The notes under the pieces: model-generated
What the model was told of the DNA's origin: nothing
The model's input: only the letters and a program-made list of their open reading frames with translations
Databases searched by the model: none
In this document: positions 17,089 to 25,563 of the stretch, in pieces
Position numbering within the stretch: position 1 is the stretch's first letter
Layout: every line of letters starts with the position of its first letter
Position numbers and translations under genes: made by a program
Assembly (NCBI GenBank): GCA_947259005.1
Contig: CAMYKP010000006.1
Location: 372,001-436,000, forward strand
DNA: 64,000 bases
Direction of reading: 5' to 3'
Origin: an uncultured Parasphingopyxis sp.
Lineage (GTDB): Bacteria; Pseudomonadota; Alphaproteobacteria; Sphingomonadales; Sphingomonadaceae

Positions 17089-17367
17089 TTAGCGTCCTTC
17101 GTCGTCCGAGCCGTAAGGCGAACCAAAGACTTCGTCGCAATAGGCCCGGTCATAATCGTCGAGGCATTCGCGATATTCGCGGCCCAGCCGTTCCTCTTCC
17201 CGGCGCAATTCGCGGCCCCGGTTTCGGTCGGCCTCATCCTGGCTGGTCGTCGCCCAATCGGCGGCCTGACCGACAACCTTGAAGGGTGCCGTCACGACGC
17301 TGGCTGCGGTTCGCGCGATGCAGCCGCTCAGGAGGAGGGCCATCAGGCTCACGATCATGATACGCAT
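17089..17367 (-). CDS. Small lipoprotein, unknown function
   Basis: 92 aa. MRIMIVSLMALLLSGC is a type II signal peptide with lipobox LLSGC, so the mature protein would begin at Cys16 and be lipid-anchored. The rest is short and charged (RELRREEERLGREYRECL), probably helical, with two further cysteines. I do not recognise a family. It precedes the yqgE gene by a few bases. Confidence 0.75.
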   Translation of the reverse strand: MRIMIVSLMALLLSGCIARTAASVVTAPFKVVGQAADWATTSQDEADRNRGRELRREEERLGREYRECLDDYDRAYCDEVFGSPYGSDDEGR

Positions 17368-17546
17368 AAGTACACTCCGGTTCGCAGCAATCAGCTTGCA
17401 GTTCGCCCGATCACTCCCAAGTCATAGCCGCCATAGCAGATTGCGTGCAACGATGGGGTTTTCCGATGAATAGCGCTGGACGTCCGCAAAGTTTCATGGT
17501 TGATCGGCTATAGCTATTCCAATCCGATAAACGACAGGAGCATATC

Positions 17547-18023
17547 ATGACGATCAGCGAAGGTGACACCCTACCCAAGACAAGTTTCGTAACGATGACG
17601 GAAAATGGTCCGGCGCCTGTCGATCACGACGCTTTTTTCGGCGGCCGCAAGGTTGCGCTTTTCTCCGTTCCCGGTGCCTTCACGCCAACCTGCTCGGCCA
17701 AGCATCTGCCCAGCTATGTCGAGAAAGCCGACGAGTTAAAAGCCAAGGGCGTGGACGAAATCGCGACGACAGCAGTCAACGACGCGTTCGTGATGGGAGA
17801 ATGGACCAAGGACGCCGCGCAGGTGACCCCGCTCGCCGACGGCAATGGCGATTTTGTCGAAGCTGTCGGCCTGACAATGGACGGCACAGGTTTTGGTATG
17901 GGCAAGCGCGGCCAGCGTTTCTCGATGATCGTCAATGACGGCGTCGTCGAAAAGCTGAACGTCGAAGCCCCCGGCGAATACAAGGTCAGCTCGGCCGAAT
18001 ATATGCTCGGTCAGCTTGATTAA
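17547..18023 (+). CDS. Peroxiredoxin, Prx5-like subfamily
   Basis: 158 aa thiol peroxidase that reduces hydroperoxides. The peroxidatic cysteine sits in PGAFTPTCSAKHLPSYV, the Prx5 signature, and the C-terminal half has MGKRGQRFSMIVNDG typical of the subfamily. There is no fused glutaredoxin domain. It has a good upstream ACAGGAG before the ATG. The AMP nucleosidase gene starts inside its last codons. The 179-base gap upstream must hold the promoter; I saw no clear OxyR site there. Confidence 0.92.
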   Translation: MTISEGDTLPKTSFVTMTENGPAPVDHDAFFGGRKVALFSVPGAFTPTCSAKHLPSYVEKADELKAKGVDEIATTAVNDAFVMGEWTKDAAQVTPLADGNGDFVEAVGLTMDGTGFGMGKRGQRFSMIVNDGVVEKLNVEAPGEYKVSSAEYMLGQLD

Positions 18024-19476
18024 ACCCGGCACCGAAAAGGACGCTGCGGAAGTCGTCGAGGCACTGGGCCGGCAATATCGCGCCAGTACCGACCGTCTGC
18101 GCGAGGCGCTCCGCATCTTTATCGAAACTGGAACGCCGCCCGATCCCGAACTCAGGGCTTCGGGCGGCTTTGCCTATCCCGAGATACGGTTGTCATATGG
18201 CGGCGAAGGACCGGCCGAAGACCGGCGTCCGCGCTCCTATGGGCGGCTTGGTGATGCCGGCGATTATGCGATCACGGTTACCCGGCCCGAACTGTATAGT
18301 GATTACCTGACCGAACAGCTCGGCATCCTGATTTCCGATTATGGTGTGGCCGTCGAAGTCGCGCCCAGCCATCAGGAAATCCCCTTTCCCTATGTGCTCG
18401 ACGGCAGCGGGATAGAGTTGGGCGAACATAGAGCCGAAGAACTGGCTCGCTATTTCCCGGCAACGGAACTGGCCCGTATCGGTGACGAGCTGGCGGATGG
18501 GCTGTGGGACGATACGCGCGCCAAATATCGGCCGCTCGCCCTGTTCGATGCGTTACGCACCGATTTCAGCCTCGCTCGGCTGCGCCATTACACCGGTACT
18601 CCGCCCGAGCATGTCCAGCGCTATATCCTGTTCACCAACTATCAGCGCTATGTCGACGAATTCATCCGCTGGGGCTGCGAGCAGCTGAAAAGCGGCGACC
18701 AGTATCAGTCGCTCTCGGGCGCGGGCGGTGTCGAGCTGACCCGGGACAATGCCGATCCGGCAGCGCTGGAGACGGCGGCCGCAGCGCGCAAGCACCAGAT
18801 GCCCGCCTATCACCTGACCGCAAAAGGGCGCAGCGGCATAACGATCGTCAATATCGGCGTCGGCCCGTCCAACGCCAAAACTATCACGGATCATCTGGCG
18901 GTGCTGCGGCCCGAGGCTTGGTTGATGATCGGTCATTGCGGCGGCCTGCGCCCCAGCCAGCGGATCGGCGATTATGTGCTCGCCCATGCCTATCTGCGCG
19001 ACGACAATGTGCTCGACGCCGTGCTCCCGCCCGAAATCCCGATCCCGCCGATTGCCGAAGTGCAGCAGGCGCTGGAAGCGGCGGCATGTGCCGTAACCGG
19101 GGAAGAGGCGGACGCGCTCAAACAGCGGATGCGAACCGGGACGATCGTCACGACCGACGATCGAAACTGGGAGCTCAGATATAGCCAGTCAGCTCTGCGC
19201 TTCTCGCTGTCGCGCGCGGTGGCCATCGATATGGAGTCGGCAACCATTGCGGCCCAGGGCTATCGATACCGTGTACCCTATGGGACGCTGCTCTGCGTGT
19301 CGGACAAGCCGCTCCATGGCGAGCTGAAGCTACCCGGACAGGCCAATCTGTTTTATGATCGTGCCGTGCGAGAGCATATCGAGATCGGTATTGCCGCCGT
19401 TGCGGAGCTCCGCGCTTTCGGGCCGCGACTGCACAGCCGAAAATTGCGCGCGTTCGACGAGCCGCCATTCCGCTAG
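18016..19476 (+). CDS. amn: AMP nucleosidase
   Basis: Cleaves AMP to adenine and ribose 5-phosphate, a purine salvage and AMP-level control step. 486 aa, with the N-terminal regulatory region of the family and a C-terminal nucleoside-phosphorylase fold: ITIVNIGVGPSNAKTITDHL, WLMIGHCGGLRPSQRIGDYV, IVTTDDRNWEL and VAIDMESATIAAQGY (the catalytic-site Glu/Asp region). The start is TTG 18016 in TTGATTAA, overlapping the peroxiredoxin stop by 8 bases, which implies translational coupling. Confidence 0.92.
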   Translation: MIKPGTEKDAAEVVEALGRQYRASTDRLREALRIFIETGTPPDPELRASGGFAYPEIRLSYGGEGPAEDRRPRSYGRLGDAGDYAITVTRPELYSDYLTEQLGILISDYGVAVEVAPSHQEIPFPYVLDGSGIELGEHRAEELARYFPATELARIGDELADGLWDDTRAKYRPLALFDALRTDFSLARLRHYTGTPPEHVQRYILFTNYQRYVDEFIRWGCEQLKSGDQYQSLSGAGGVELTRDNADPAALETAAAARKHQMPAYHLTAKGRSGITIVNIGVGPSNAKTITDHLAVLRPEAWLMIGHCGGLRPSQRIGDYVLAHAYLRDDNVLDAVLPPEIPIPPIAEVQQALEAAACAVTGEEADALKQRMRTGTIVTTDDRNWELRYSQSALRFSLSRAVAIDMESATIAAQGYRYRVPYGTLLCVSDKPLHGELKLPGQANLFYDRAVREHIEIGIAAVAELRAFGPRLHSRKLRAFDEPPFR

Positions 19477-19612
19477 ACAGAGGTTTCACGCGGCTTGTTC
19501 AGGGACGTTACAGCTTGCGCATCCTATCAAATCGGTGGGCCGATGGAACGGAATGTCGTTTCGTGAATTGATTAGTGTATAATAGTACCACAGCAACAGG
19601 AGACCCGGAGTC

Positions 19613-19906
19613 ATGGCAAGCAAACCACCTACCCCCGCAGCGAAACCCACGATCGGTGAGAAAGTCAGCGAAAAAGCGCGGACTGTAACCGGCAAAGCCA
19701 GCGAGAAAGCCAAGGGCGCCGCCAGTGCAGTCAGCAGCGGCGCGAAAAAGGCCGGCGAAACCGTAAAGGCGCATCCGATCAAAACCGCAGCCGCCGTAGG
19801 CGGTGTCGCCGCAGCGGCGGCCGGAGCGGTTGTCGGCAAGAAAATGTACGATAAGCGCAAGGCGAACACGCCCACCACGCCGAAGGTCAAACCTTCGGCC
19901 GACTAG
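19613..19906 (+). CDS. Lys/Ala-rich small protein, unknown function
   Basis: 97 aa. Residues 1-52 are Lys, Ala, Ser and Thr-rich with repeated SEKA/GKASEKAK units, like histone-H1-type or YtxH/DUF883-type stress proteins. Residues 56-75 form a short Ala/Gly helix (TAAAVGGVAAAAAGAVVGKK), possibly membrane-inserting, followed by a basic tail. A good AGGAG lies upstream. A strong terminator follows directly. No catalytic motif is visible, and the function is not known to me. Confidence 0.7.
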   Translation: MASKPPTPAAKPTIGEKVSEKARTVTGKASEKAKGAASAVSSGAKKAGETVKAHPIKTAAAVGGVAAAAAGAVVGKKMYDKRKANTPTTPKVKPSAD

Positions 19907-19923
19907 TTCGCCGATACGAAAAC

Positions 19924-19966
19924 AAAAAAGGGGCGGTCGCCAATACGGCAACCGCCCCTTTTTTTT
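19924..19966. terminator. Bidirectional rho-independent terminator
   Basis: Arms AAAAAAGGGGCGGT (19924-19937) and ACCGCCCCTTTTTT (19951-19964) are fully complementary, with T-runs on both strands. It separates the plus-strand small gene from the convergent M2 peptidase gene. Confidence 0.92.
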
Positions 19967-19985
19967 GCTTAGCGCAGGCTATCGG

Positions 19986-21830
19986 CTATTCGACGGACCA
20001 ACCACATTCCCGCCCTGCATTCTGCTCTTCGAGCCAGGACTGGAGCGGCCGGAAGTAAGCGAGCATCGGTTCAGCCGACATTTCGCGGGTGCCGGTAAAG
20101 GCTTCCAGTGCCTCGGGCCAGGGCCGTGACGAACCCATTTCGAGCATTGCGTTTAAGCGCGCTCCAACTTCTTCATTGCCATAGAATGAGCAGCGATGCA
20201 GCGGCCCTTCCCAACCGGCCTGTTCGCAGGCTGCCTGATAGAATTGGAACTGCAGGATCCGCGCGAGGAAGTAACGCGTGTAGGACACATTGTTCGGCAC
20301 ATGATATTTTGCGCCAGCGTCAAACTGCTCGGGTCCACGTTCAACCGGAGGCGTGATTCCCTGATAGTTGAGGCGCATCTCGTTCCAGGCACTCTCATAA
20401 TTTTCCGGCGTGATCGAGCCGTCATAAATGCCCCAGCGATAGCGATCGATCAGCAGGCCGAAAGGCAGGAACGCCACCTTGTCCATCGCCTGACGTAACA
20501 GCAGTCCGGTATCGCGATCCGCACCCGGGACATTGGCCTCGTCGAGCAGCCCAGTCTGAACCAGATACTCAGGGGTTACGCTGAGCGCGATCATGTCACC
20601 AATGGCTTCGTGGAAGCCGTCATTGGCGCTGTTCTGGTAGATCAACGGCTGCTGGTTATAGGCACGCTGATAATAATTGTGGCCGAGCTCGTGGTGAACG
20701 GTCACGAAATCGTCGGCATTGACGCGCGTACACATCTTGATCCGCAGATCCTCGACACTGTCGACATTCCAGGCGCTGGCGTGACAGACGACGTTGCGGT
20801 CGCGCGGTTCCGTAATTTGCGAGCGGGTCCAGAATGTTTCCGGCAGCGGGTCGAAGCCTAGCGAGCTGAAGAAATTCTCTCCCGTCCGCACGATGCGTTC
20901 CGGCGTATATTCCGCCTGAACCAGCAGCTCGGTCAGATCGAAACCGACATCCCCTGCGCCCTCCGGGGCTACGATATCATAGATATTGCCCCATTCCTGA
21001 GCCCACATATTGCCAAGAAGATCGGCGCGGATCGGGCCGGTTTCGGCCTGCACCTCATCGCCATATTCCTCGTTAAGCTCAGCGCGCACATAGCAATGGA
21101 GTTGCTCGTAAAGCGGGCGAGTTTCATTCCAGAGCCGTTCGGTCATCGCAGCGAATTCGTCGGGCGTCATATCATAGCCCGAACGCCAGAGATCGCCGAC
21201 ATTGTCATAGCCAAGCTCGGTTGCGCCTTCATTGGCAATGACGGCGAGCCGCGCATAATTGTCGCGCATGGCGGCGCCGTTATTGTGCCAGGTGGTCCAC
21301 ATTTCGGCGAGCAGGGCCGGATCACGAACCGTGCCCATCCGGGCTTCGGCTTCATTCCCGTTGATCGTTTCGCCGTTCATCGTAGCCGTGCCGGTTGAAT
21401 AGGCGGTACCGAGCGCGGTTGCGATCGCGTTCAGTTCGGCTGCCGCGCCATCGCGGGTCGGCGCCGGCAGGCCGATGCCGGAACGCAGCTGATCGAGCTG
21501 CCGGTTGGTGTCATAGTCGAGGCCTTCAATTGTTGCATATTGCGCGGACTCATTGGCCAGGCGCACCAGCATCTGGGTAACCAATGTACCGAAATAGGTG
21601 TTCAGTGCGTCGGTATCCTCATTGAGATAGGTCGAGTTAACCCACGCAGCGCGCGACGAAATAGTGAAAAGATCGCGCATCTCGGCCATCGATTCGTCGA
21701 GAAAAGTGCGCGCAGCCTCCGGTGTACGTTCCGCTTCGACGGTTTCGTGATGATCGGCAAGCACGGGAGTGGCGGCAAGGACAGTTCCGAGCGCCAGCGC
21801 AGATGCGCCGAACCTAGCAAATATTTTCAT
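19986..21830 (-). CDS. M2-family zinc metallopeptidase (angiotensin-converting-enzyme-like dipeptidyl carboxypeptidase)
   Basis: 614 aa, secreted: signal peptide MKIFARFGASALALGTVLAA up to about Ala25. The zinc site is H380-E-L-G-H384 with the third ligand Glu408 in NDGFHEAIGDM, and FDAGAKYHVPNNVSYTRYF is the ACE chloride/substrate region. Such enzymes remove C-terminal dipeptides from peptides, here presumably in the periplasm. The ORF is open 35 codons upstream, but that part lacks a signal sequence, so ATG 21830 is chosen. It faces the plus-strand small gene across a shared terminator. Confidence 0.93.
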   Translation of the reverse strand: MKIFARFGASALALGTVLAATPVLADHHETVEAERTPEAARTFLDESMAEMRDLFTISSRAAWVNSTYLNEDTDALNTYFGTLVTQMLVRLANESAQYATIEGLDYDTNRQLDQLRSGIGLPAPTRDGAAAELNAIATALGTAYSTGTATMNGETINGNEAEARMGTVRDPALLAEMWTTWHNNGAAMRDNYARLAVIANEGATELGYDNVGDLWRSGYDMTPDEFAAMTERLWNETRPLYEQLHCYVRAELNEEYGDEVQAETGPIRADLLGNMWAQEWGNIYDIVAPEGAGDVGFDLTELLVQAEYTPERIVRTGENFFSSLGFDPLPETFWTRSQITEPRDRNVVCHASAWNVDSVEDLRIKMCTRVNADDFVTVHHELGHNYYQRAYNQQPLIYQNSANDGFHEAIGDMIALSVTPEYLVQTGLLDEANVPGADRDTGLLLRQAMDKVAFLPFGLLIDRYRWGIYDGSITPENYESAWNEMRLNYQGITPPVERGPEQFDAGAKYHVPNNVSYTRYFLARILQFQFYQAACEQAGWEGPLHRCSFYGNEEVGARLNAMLEMGSSRPWPEALEAFTGTREMSAEPMLAYFRPLQSWLEEQNAGRECGWSVE

Positions 21831-21913
21831 GTGATATGTTCCCCGACATATAGTTACGTTGACGATGTTTGACCAACTGGCTTGCCAAGGGTCAAGGGCC
21901 GTTCGTCGAAAGC

Positions 21914-22687
21914 TCAGACGGATTTGCCCAGCCAATCGGCTATTGCCTGGCTAAATTCCGGCTTGACGACGCAGCTCATATGGCCGCCCGGCACTTCAAC
22001 GTGATCGGAATTGGGAATGACCGCCGCCAGATCGGCATGGCTGCCATTGTCCTCATCCTCGTCGCCGGAAAGGACCAATGTCGGTACGGTGATTGCGCGC
22101 AGCGCGTCTTCGGGCGTGTTGGTGAAGACATTGAGGATCAGCAGCAAAGCTTCGGGATCGCCTTTTGTGGTTTTGAGGAAGGCCTCGGCCATCCATGCGG
22201 GCGAATGCTTGGGATGTTTGCCGAGATTGGTCAGGATATGCCGGAAATGGTCGGCCCGCGACGCCAGGCTGGTGAGTCCGGAAAGACCCATGCCGGCAAT
22301 GATCAATCGCGCCGGCCGCGCACCCAACACATGCATCCGCACGACGGTGCGCGCACCCAGCGAATAACCACCCAGATCATAATCGGTCAGCCCGAGATGC
22401 TCGATCAGGGAGAGACCGTCTCGCGCAAGGATATCAGTGGGGTAAGCATCCGGGTCATGCGGCTTGGCACTGTCGCCATGGGCGCGCAGGTCCGGCATGA
22501 TGACGCGATAGCCAAGTGCGGCAATCTTCTCGGCATGGCCGAACTTTATCCAGTTGGTGACGGCGTTCGAGATGAAGCCGTGGAGCAGGACGACAGGCCT
22601 ACCCTCGCCCATCTCGCGCCAGGCAAGCCGCTCACCATCATCGCTTTCGTAATAGTGGACCGGAGGATTATTCGGGGAGTTTGCCAA
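21914..22687 (-). CDS. Alpha/beta hydrolase
   Basis: About 257 aa with the oxyanion stretch VVLLHGFISNAVTNW, nucleophile elbow GGYSLGART (Ser in G-x-S-x-G), acid LVLSGDEDEDN and the C-terminal His region VEVPGGHMSCVVKPEF. Substrate unknown. The start is uncertain: TTG 22687 places the protein just inside the end of the GFA gene (20-base overlap) and gives a normal length; the frame stays open further upstream. It is the last gene of an overlapping four-gene operon starting at 24219. Confidence 0.85.
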   Translation of the reverse strand: MANSPNNPPVHYYESDDGERLAWREMGEGRPVVLLHGFISNAVTNWIKFGHAEKIAALGYRVIMPDLRAHGDSAKPHDPDAYPTDILARDGLSLIEHLGLTDYDLGGYSLGARTVVRMHVLGARPARLIIAGMGLSGLTSLASRADHFRHILTNLGKHPKHSPAWMAEAFLKTTKGDPEALLLILNVFTNTPEDALRAITVPTLVLSGDEDEDNGSHADLAAVIPNSDHVEVPGGHMSCVVKPEFSQAIADWLGKSV

Positions 22688-23123
22688 CTTTTTCCATCCA
22701 TCTGTCCACCAGCGGTTGATAATCGCTGGTTCGTTTGCGTGGTAATTTGCTCGTATCGAGCCATGCTTCATGAATATGCTCGACGCCGAAATGATGCGTG
22801 GGAGTAAACCGGGTCGGATCGTCGAACGACCCGATCGTCAGATCCATATAGTCGCCGTCAGGGAAATCGAACGTCAGCGGCGTGCCGCAAACCGAACAGA
22901 AACCCCGGCGCGCAATGGGCGAGCTGACATAATAGTCCGGCTCGCGCGTCGTCCAGCTGACCGTTTCTTTCGGGACGTTCTTGAAGGCAAAGGCGAGGCC
23001 CCCACTGGCCCGCTGACACATCCGGCAATGACACAGATAGCCATCATTGTCCTTTATCGCGACCGCATAACGGACCCGACCACATTGACATCCCCCCTCC
23101 ACCATTTCGTCCATTTCGGTCAT
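22668..23123 (-). CDS. GFA/CENP-V-fold zinc protein, copy 1
   Basis: 151 aa of the glutathione-dependent formaldehyde-activating-like family. The zinc ligands are in GGCQCGRVRY, CHCRMCQRASGG and FCSVCGTPL. The family name comes from Gfa of Paracoccus, but most members have no proven substrate. The ATG at 23123 overlaps the stop of the next GFA gene upstream (ATGA). The neighbour is a same-length paralogue, so this is a tandem pair. Confidence 0.85.
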   Translation of the reverse strand: MTEMDEMVEGGCQCGRVRYAVAIKDNDGYLCHCRMCQRASGGLAFAFKNVPKETVSWTTREPDYYVSSPIARRGFCSVCGTPLTFDFPDGDYMDLTIGSFDDPTRFTPTHHFGVEHIHEAWLDTSKLPRKRTSDYQPLVDRWMEKVGKLPE

Positions 23124-23575
23124 CCTGCCTGAAGCCGGTTTGCCGTGTCGAGTATCTCGAACCAGTCTGCCTCGCCCGGCATTTCCTCGAATAGTCTTAG
23201 GCCGTCGGGCAGTACCACCCAATCCTGTTTCGACCTAATCCAGATATGGGCGACGGGCGACAGATCGCGGCTCTTGTCCAACGTCCCTGCTCGCACCGTA
23301 CACAATCCGGGCCGATTGCTCACCGTGGCGTATAGCCTGTCAAGGCATTTCGCACAGACATGGATGGTGCTGGTTTGGCCGCTCGGCAGATCGGTACCCG
23401 CTTTTAGCAAATCCCCCTCAACGGCGAATTTGGAAGCGAATACGGGCATCTGCAGTGCAAAGGCGCTGCCGCTATGCGTCTGGCAATCGGTACAATGACA
23501 GGCATAGCAGGGCGGCGAATTTTCCTCGATACGATAGCGCACCGCCCCGCACAAACAGCCCCCCTCGATGCTCAC
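23120..23575 (-). CDS. GFA/CENP-V-fold zinc protein, copy 2
   Basis: 151 aa, same length as the downstream copy but clearly diverged. Zinc-ligand blocks are GGCLCGAVRY, CYACHCTDCQTHSGSAF and VCAKCLDRL; the last differs from the CxxCG form of the neighbour. Start is GTG 23575, overlapping the stop of the DsbA-family gene as GTGA. With the DsbA-like isomerase upstream, a role in handling a thiol or glutathione adduct is possible, but that is speculation. Confidence 0.85.
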   Translation of the reverse strand: MSIEGGCLCGAVRYRIEENSPPCYACHCTDCQTHSGSAFALQMPVFASKFAVEGDLLKAGTDLPSGQTSTIHVCAKCLDRLYATVSNRPGLCTVRAGTLDKSRDLSPVAHIWIRSKQDWVVLPDGLRLFEEMPGEADWFEILDTANRLQAG

Positions 23576-24219
23576 CGTTCCATCAGCCCCTTCTGTTTCA
23601 TCCGCCACAGCGCAACATCGATCCGGTCCTGCCCGAAAAATGGCTCGCCCTCGAACACCAGGGTTGGAACGCCCCAATGGCCTGCCGCTTCCAGGGCATC
23701 CTGATTTGCCGCGAGCTCGGCGTCCAGAGCCTCGGCATCGCTAACGGCTTCCGCATCCAGTTCGGCAAGATCGAGGCCCGCCCGCTCTGCCGCTTTCGCA
23801 AGATGGTCGCCCTGATCCCAATTCTCTGTGCCACCCCAGATAAGCTGCGAGACTTCATCCGCAAAAGCGAAACCCTTGCCGCGCCGGGCAGCCGCCTGGC
23901 CGCACCGCAACAGGCGATACACATAGGGCTGGTCGTCGGAGATTTTCCGCGTCGCGATATCCTGGACGATCGGATCAGGCTTTGGCGGCTTCATTCCAAT
24001 GCCAAGATATTCGCTCAGCCGCATGATATCCCGGAACGTATAGCCCAGCCAGTTGGGATGGTTGCGTTCGAAGAAATCGGGTTCCCGGATCGCCAGCGGG
24101 TAAACCGGCTTCAGCGCAATCTCGAGATCGTAGCGCTCCGCCATTTCGCGATATCGGCCTGTCGCCAGGTAGCTGTAGGGACTGCGAAAGGACCAGTAGA
24201 GATCGGCATGCAGGGTCAT
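23572..24219 (-). CDS. DsbA-family protein, 2-hydroxychromene-2-carboxylate isomerase type
   Basis: 215 aa of the thioredoxin/kappa-GST fold used by 2-hydroxychromene-2-carboxylate isomerases. The N-terminal strand and active-site loop read YWSFRSPYSYLATGRY (Ser in the place of a redox cysteine, as in HCCA isomerases), and GVPTLVFEGEPFFGQDRID is the cis-Pro and C-terminal signature. The chosen start is ATG 24219; the ORF is open a further 39 codons without similarity. It heads the operon with two GFA genes and a hydrolase, which suggests a small detoxification or aromatic-degradation unit. Substrate is unknown. Confidence 0.82.
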   Translation of the reverse strand: MTLHADLYWSFRSPYSYLATGRYREMAERYDLEIALKPVYPLAIREPDFFERNHPNWLGYTFRDIMRLSEYLGIGMKPPKPDPIVQDIATRKISDDQPYVYRLLRCGQAAARRGKGFAFADEVSQLIWGGTENWDQGDHLAKAAERAGLDLAELDAEAVSDAEALDAELAANQDALEAAGHWGVPTLVFEGEPFFGQDRIDVALWRMKQKGLMER

Positions 24220-24400
24220 ATCGGTATTCTCCAAAGCGACTTCCGAACAATCGCCCGGCGTTAACGCGCTGATAATCCGAAAACCATAACAGAACCACTG
24301 TGACTCAAAAGACTCACTTTTCCCGTCTTTTTTCAAAACCGGCTCGCCAAGAGGATGTCACTGTGCGAATCTAAGATGGCTTGAGGGGAGATGCTGATAA

Positions 24401-25483
24401 TTGGCTGATCAAGGGCAATCCATAGTTTCCGATTCCGAAACCGGAACGGAGACCGAAGAACCGGTTCGCAAACGCTCCGCCATACGTGCGGTTTTGATGT
24501 TGATCGTCCCGCTGATCGTGGTCGGTTTCGGCGTCTATTGGTACATGACATCGGGTCGCTACGTGTCGACCGACAATGCCTATGTGCAGCAGGACATCAT
24601 CGAAATCAGCCCGGAAGTAAGCGGCCGCATCGTTGCTGTGATGGTTGAGGAAAACCAGCAGGTCGAAGCTGGCGACATATTGTTCCGCATCGACCCCGAA
24701 CCCTATCGTATCGCCGTTCAACAGGCCGAAGCCGATATCAGCGACGCGCAACTCGCACTTAACCGGGCGGAAACCGCTGTCTCGACCAGCGGCGTGGATA
24801 TTTCCACCGCCCAGGCCAATGTCGAATATGCCCAGCGCAACCTGGCGCGCGAACGCGAACTGATGGAACGGGGCTTCAATACCCGCGCCCGGGTCGAGTC
24901 TTTCGAAAATCAGCTCTCGGAAGCCCGCGCACGGCTGAACGCTGCACGCGCCTCGCAGCAGGATGCCCGCGCCGCCGTTGGCGGGGCCAGCAGCCGCGGT
25001 GCCCGGTCCGAATATCCGGCTATCGCCGCCGCCCTCGCACGGCGCGAGGAAGCGCAGCTGAACCTGGAGCGCACTGTCGTCCGGGCGCCCGTGAGCGGCA
25101 CGATCAGCGAGGTTGACCGGCTGCAAATCGGCCAGATGGCGAGCGCCGGCGGAACGGTTGTGACCATCGTCGCCCGGAACCAGACATGGATAGAAGCCAA
25201 TTTCAAGGAAACCGACCTGAATCACATGGCGGTCGGCCAGCCTGCCCGCATCACTTTCGATGCCTATCCCGACCTAGTCGTTGAGGGCCGGGTCGGCAGT
25301 ATCGGGGCTGGTACCGGCGCGGAATTTTCGATCCTGCCACCGCAGAACGCGACGGGGAACTGGGTGAAGGTGACACAGCGCGTGCCGGTGCGCATCGAAA
25401 TCGAAGGCACGCCTGCCCGGCAGATGATTACCGGCCTCAGCGCCGATGTCCGCGTCGACATTCGTGACGATGGCGAGCGCTAG
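24401..25483 (+). CDS. HlyD/EmrA-type membrane fusion protein of an efflux pump
   Basis: 360 aa periplasmic adaptor. A cytoplasmic tail precedes one membrane helix (about residues 29-48, AVLMLIVPLIVVGFGVYWY). Then come YVSTDNAYVQQDIIEISPEVSGRI (EmrA signature), a coiled-coil hairpin (about 95-190), the second lipoyl half VRAPVSGTISEVDRLQIGQM and a beta-barrel end. It bridges the inner-membrane MFS pump encoded downstream and an outer-membrane channel, which is not encoded here. Start is TTG 24401 with GGGGAG upstream at 24385. Confidence 0.88.
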   Translation: MADQGQSIVSDSETGTETEEPVRKRSAIRAVLMLIVPLIVVGFGVYWYMTSGRYVSTDNAYVQQDIIEISPEVSGRIVAVMVEENQQVEAGDILFRIDPEPYRIAVQQAEADISDAQLALNRAETAVSTSGVDISTAQANVEYAQRNLARERELMERGFNTRARVESFENQLSEARARLNAARASQQDARAAVGGASSRGARSEYPAIAAALARREEAQLNLERTVVRAPVSGTISEVDRLQIGQMASAGGTVVTIVARNQTWIEANFKETDLNHMAVGQPARITFDAYPDLVVEGRVGSIGAGTGAEFSILPPQNATGNWVKVTQRVPVRIEIEGTPARQMITGLSADVRVDIRDDGER

Positions 25484-25563
25484 CCTGACCTGCGAAAATC
25501 TGTTTTACCCAAGCCCGTCAAGAGGCTTGGCTTCGAAAGGCTTGGCCCCAACGGAGTTAGACG

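Noticed and set aside
17368..17546. OxyR site before the peroxiredoxin gene
   Set aside because: Only a short CTATAGCTAT element is present; the four-part ATAG/CTAT spacing is missing.
24300..24340. Direct repeat GACTCA-AAA-GACTCA upstream of the efflux genes
   Set aside because: Two short copies only, no dyad and no regulator gene next to it; could be chance.
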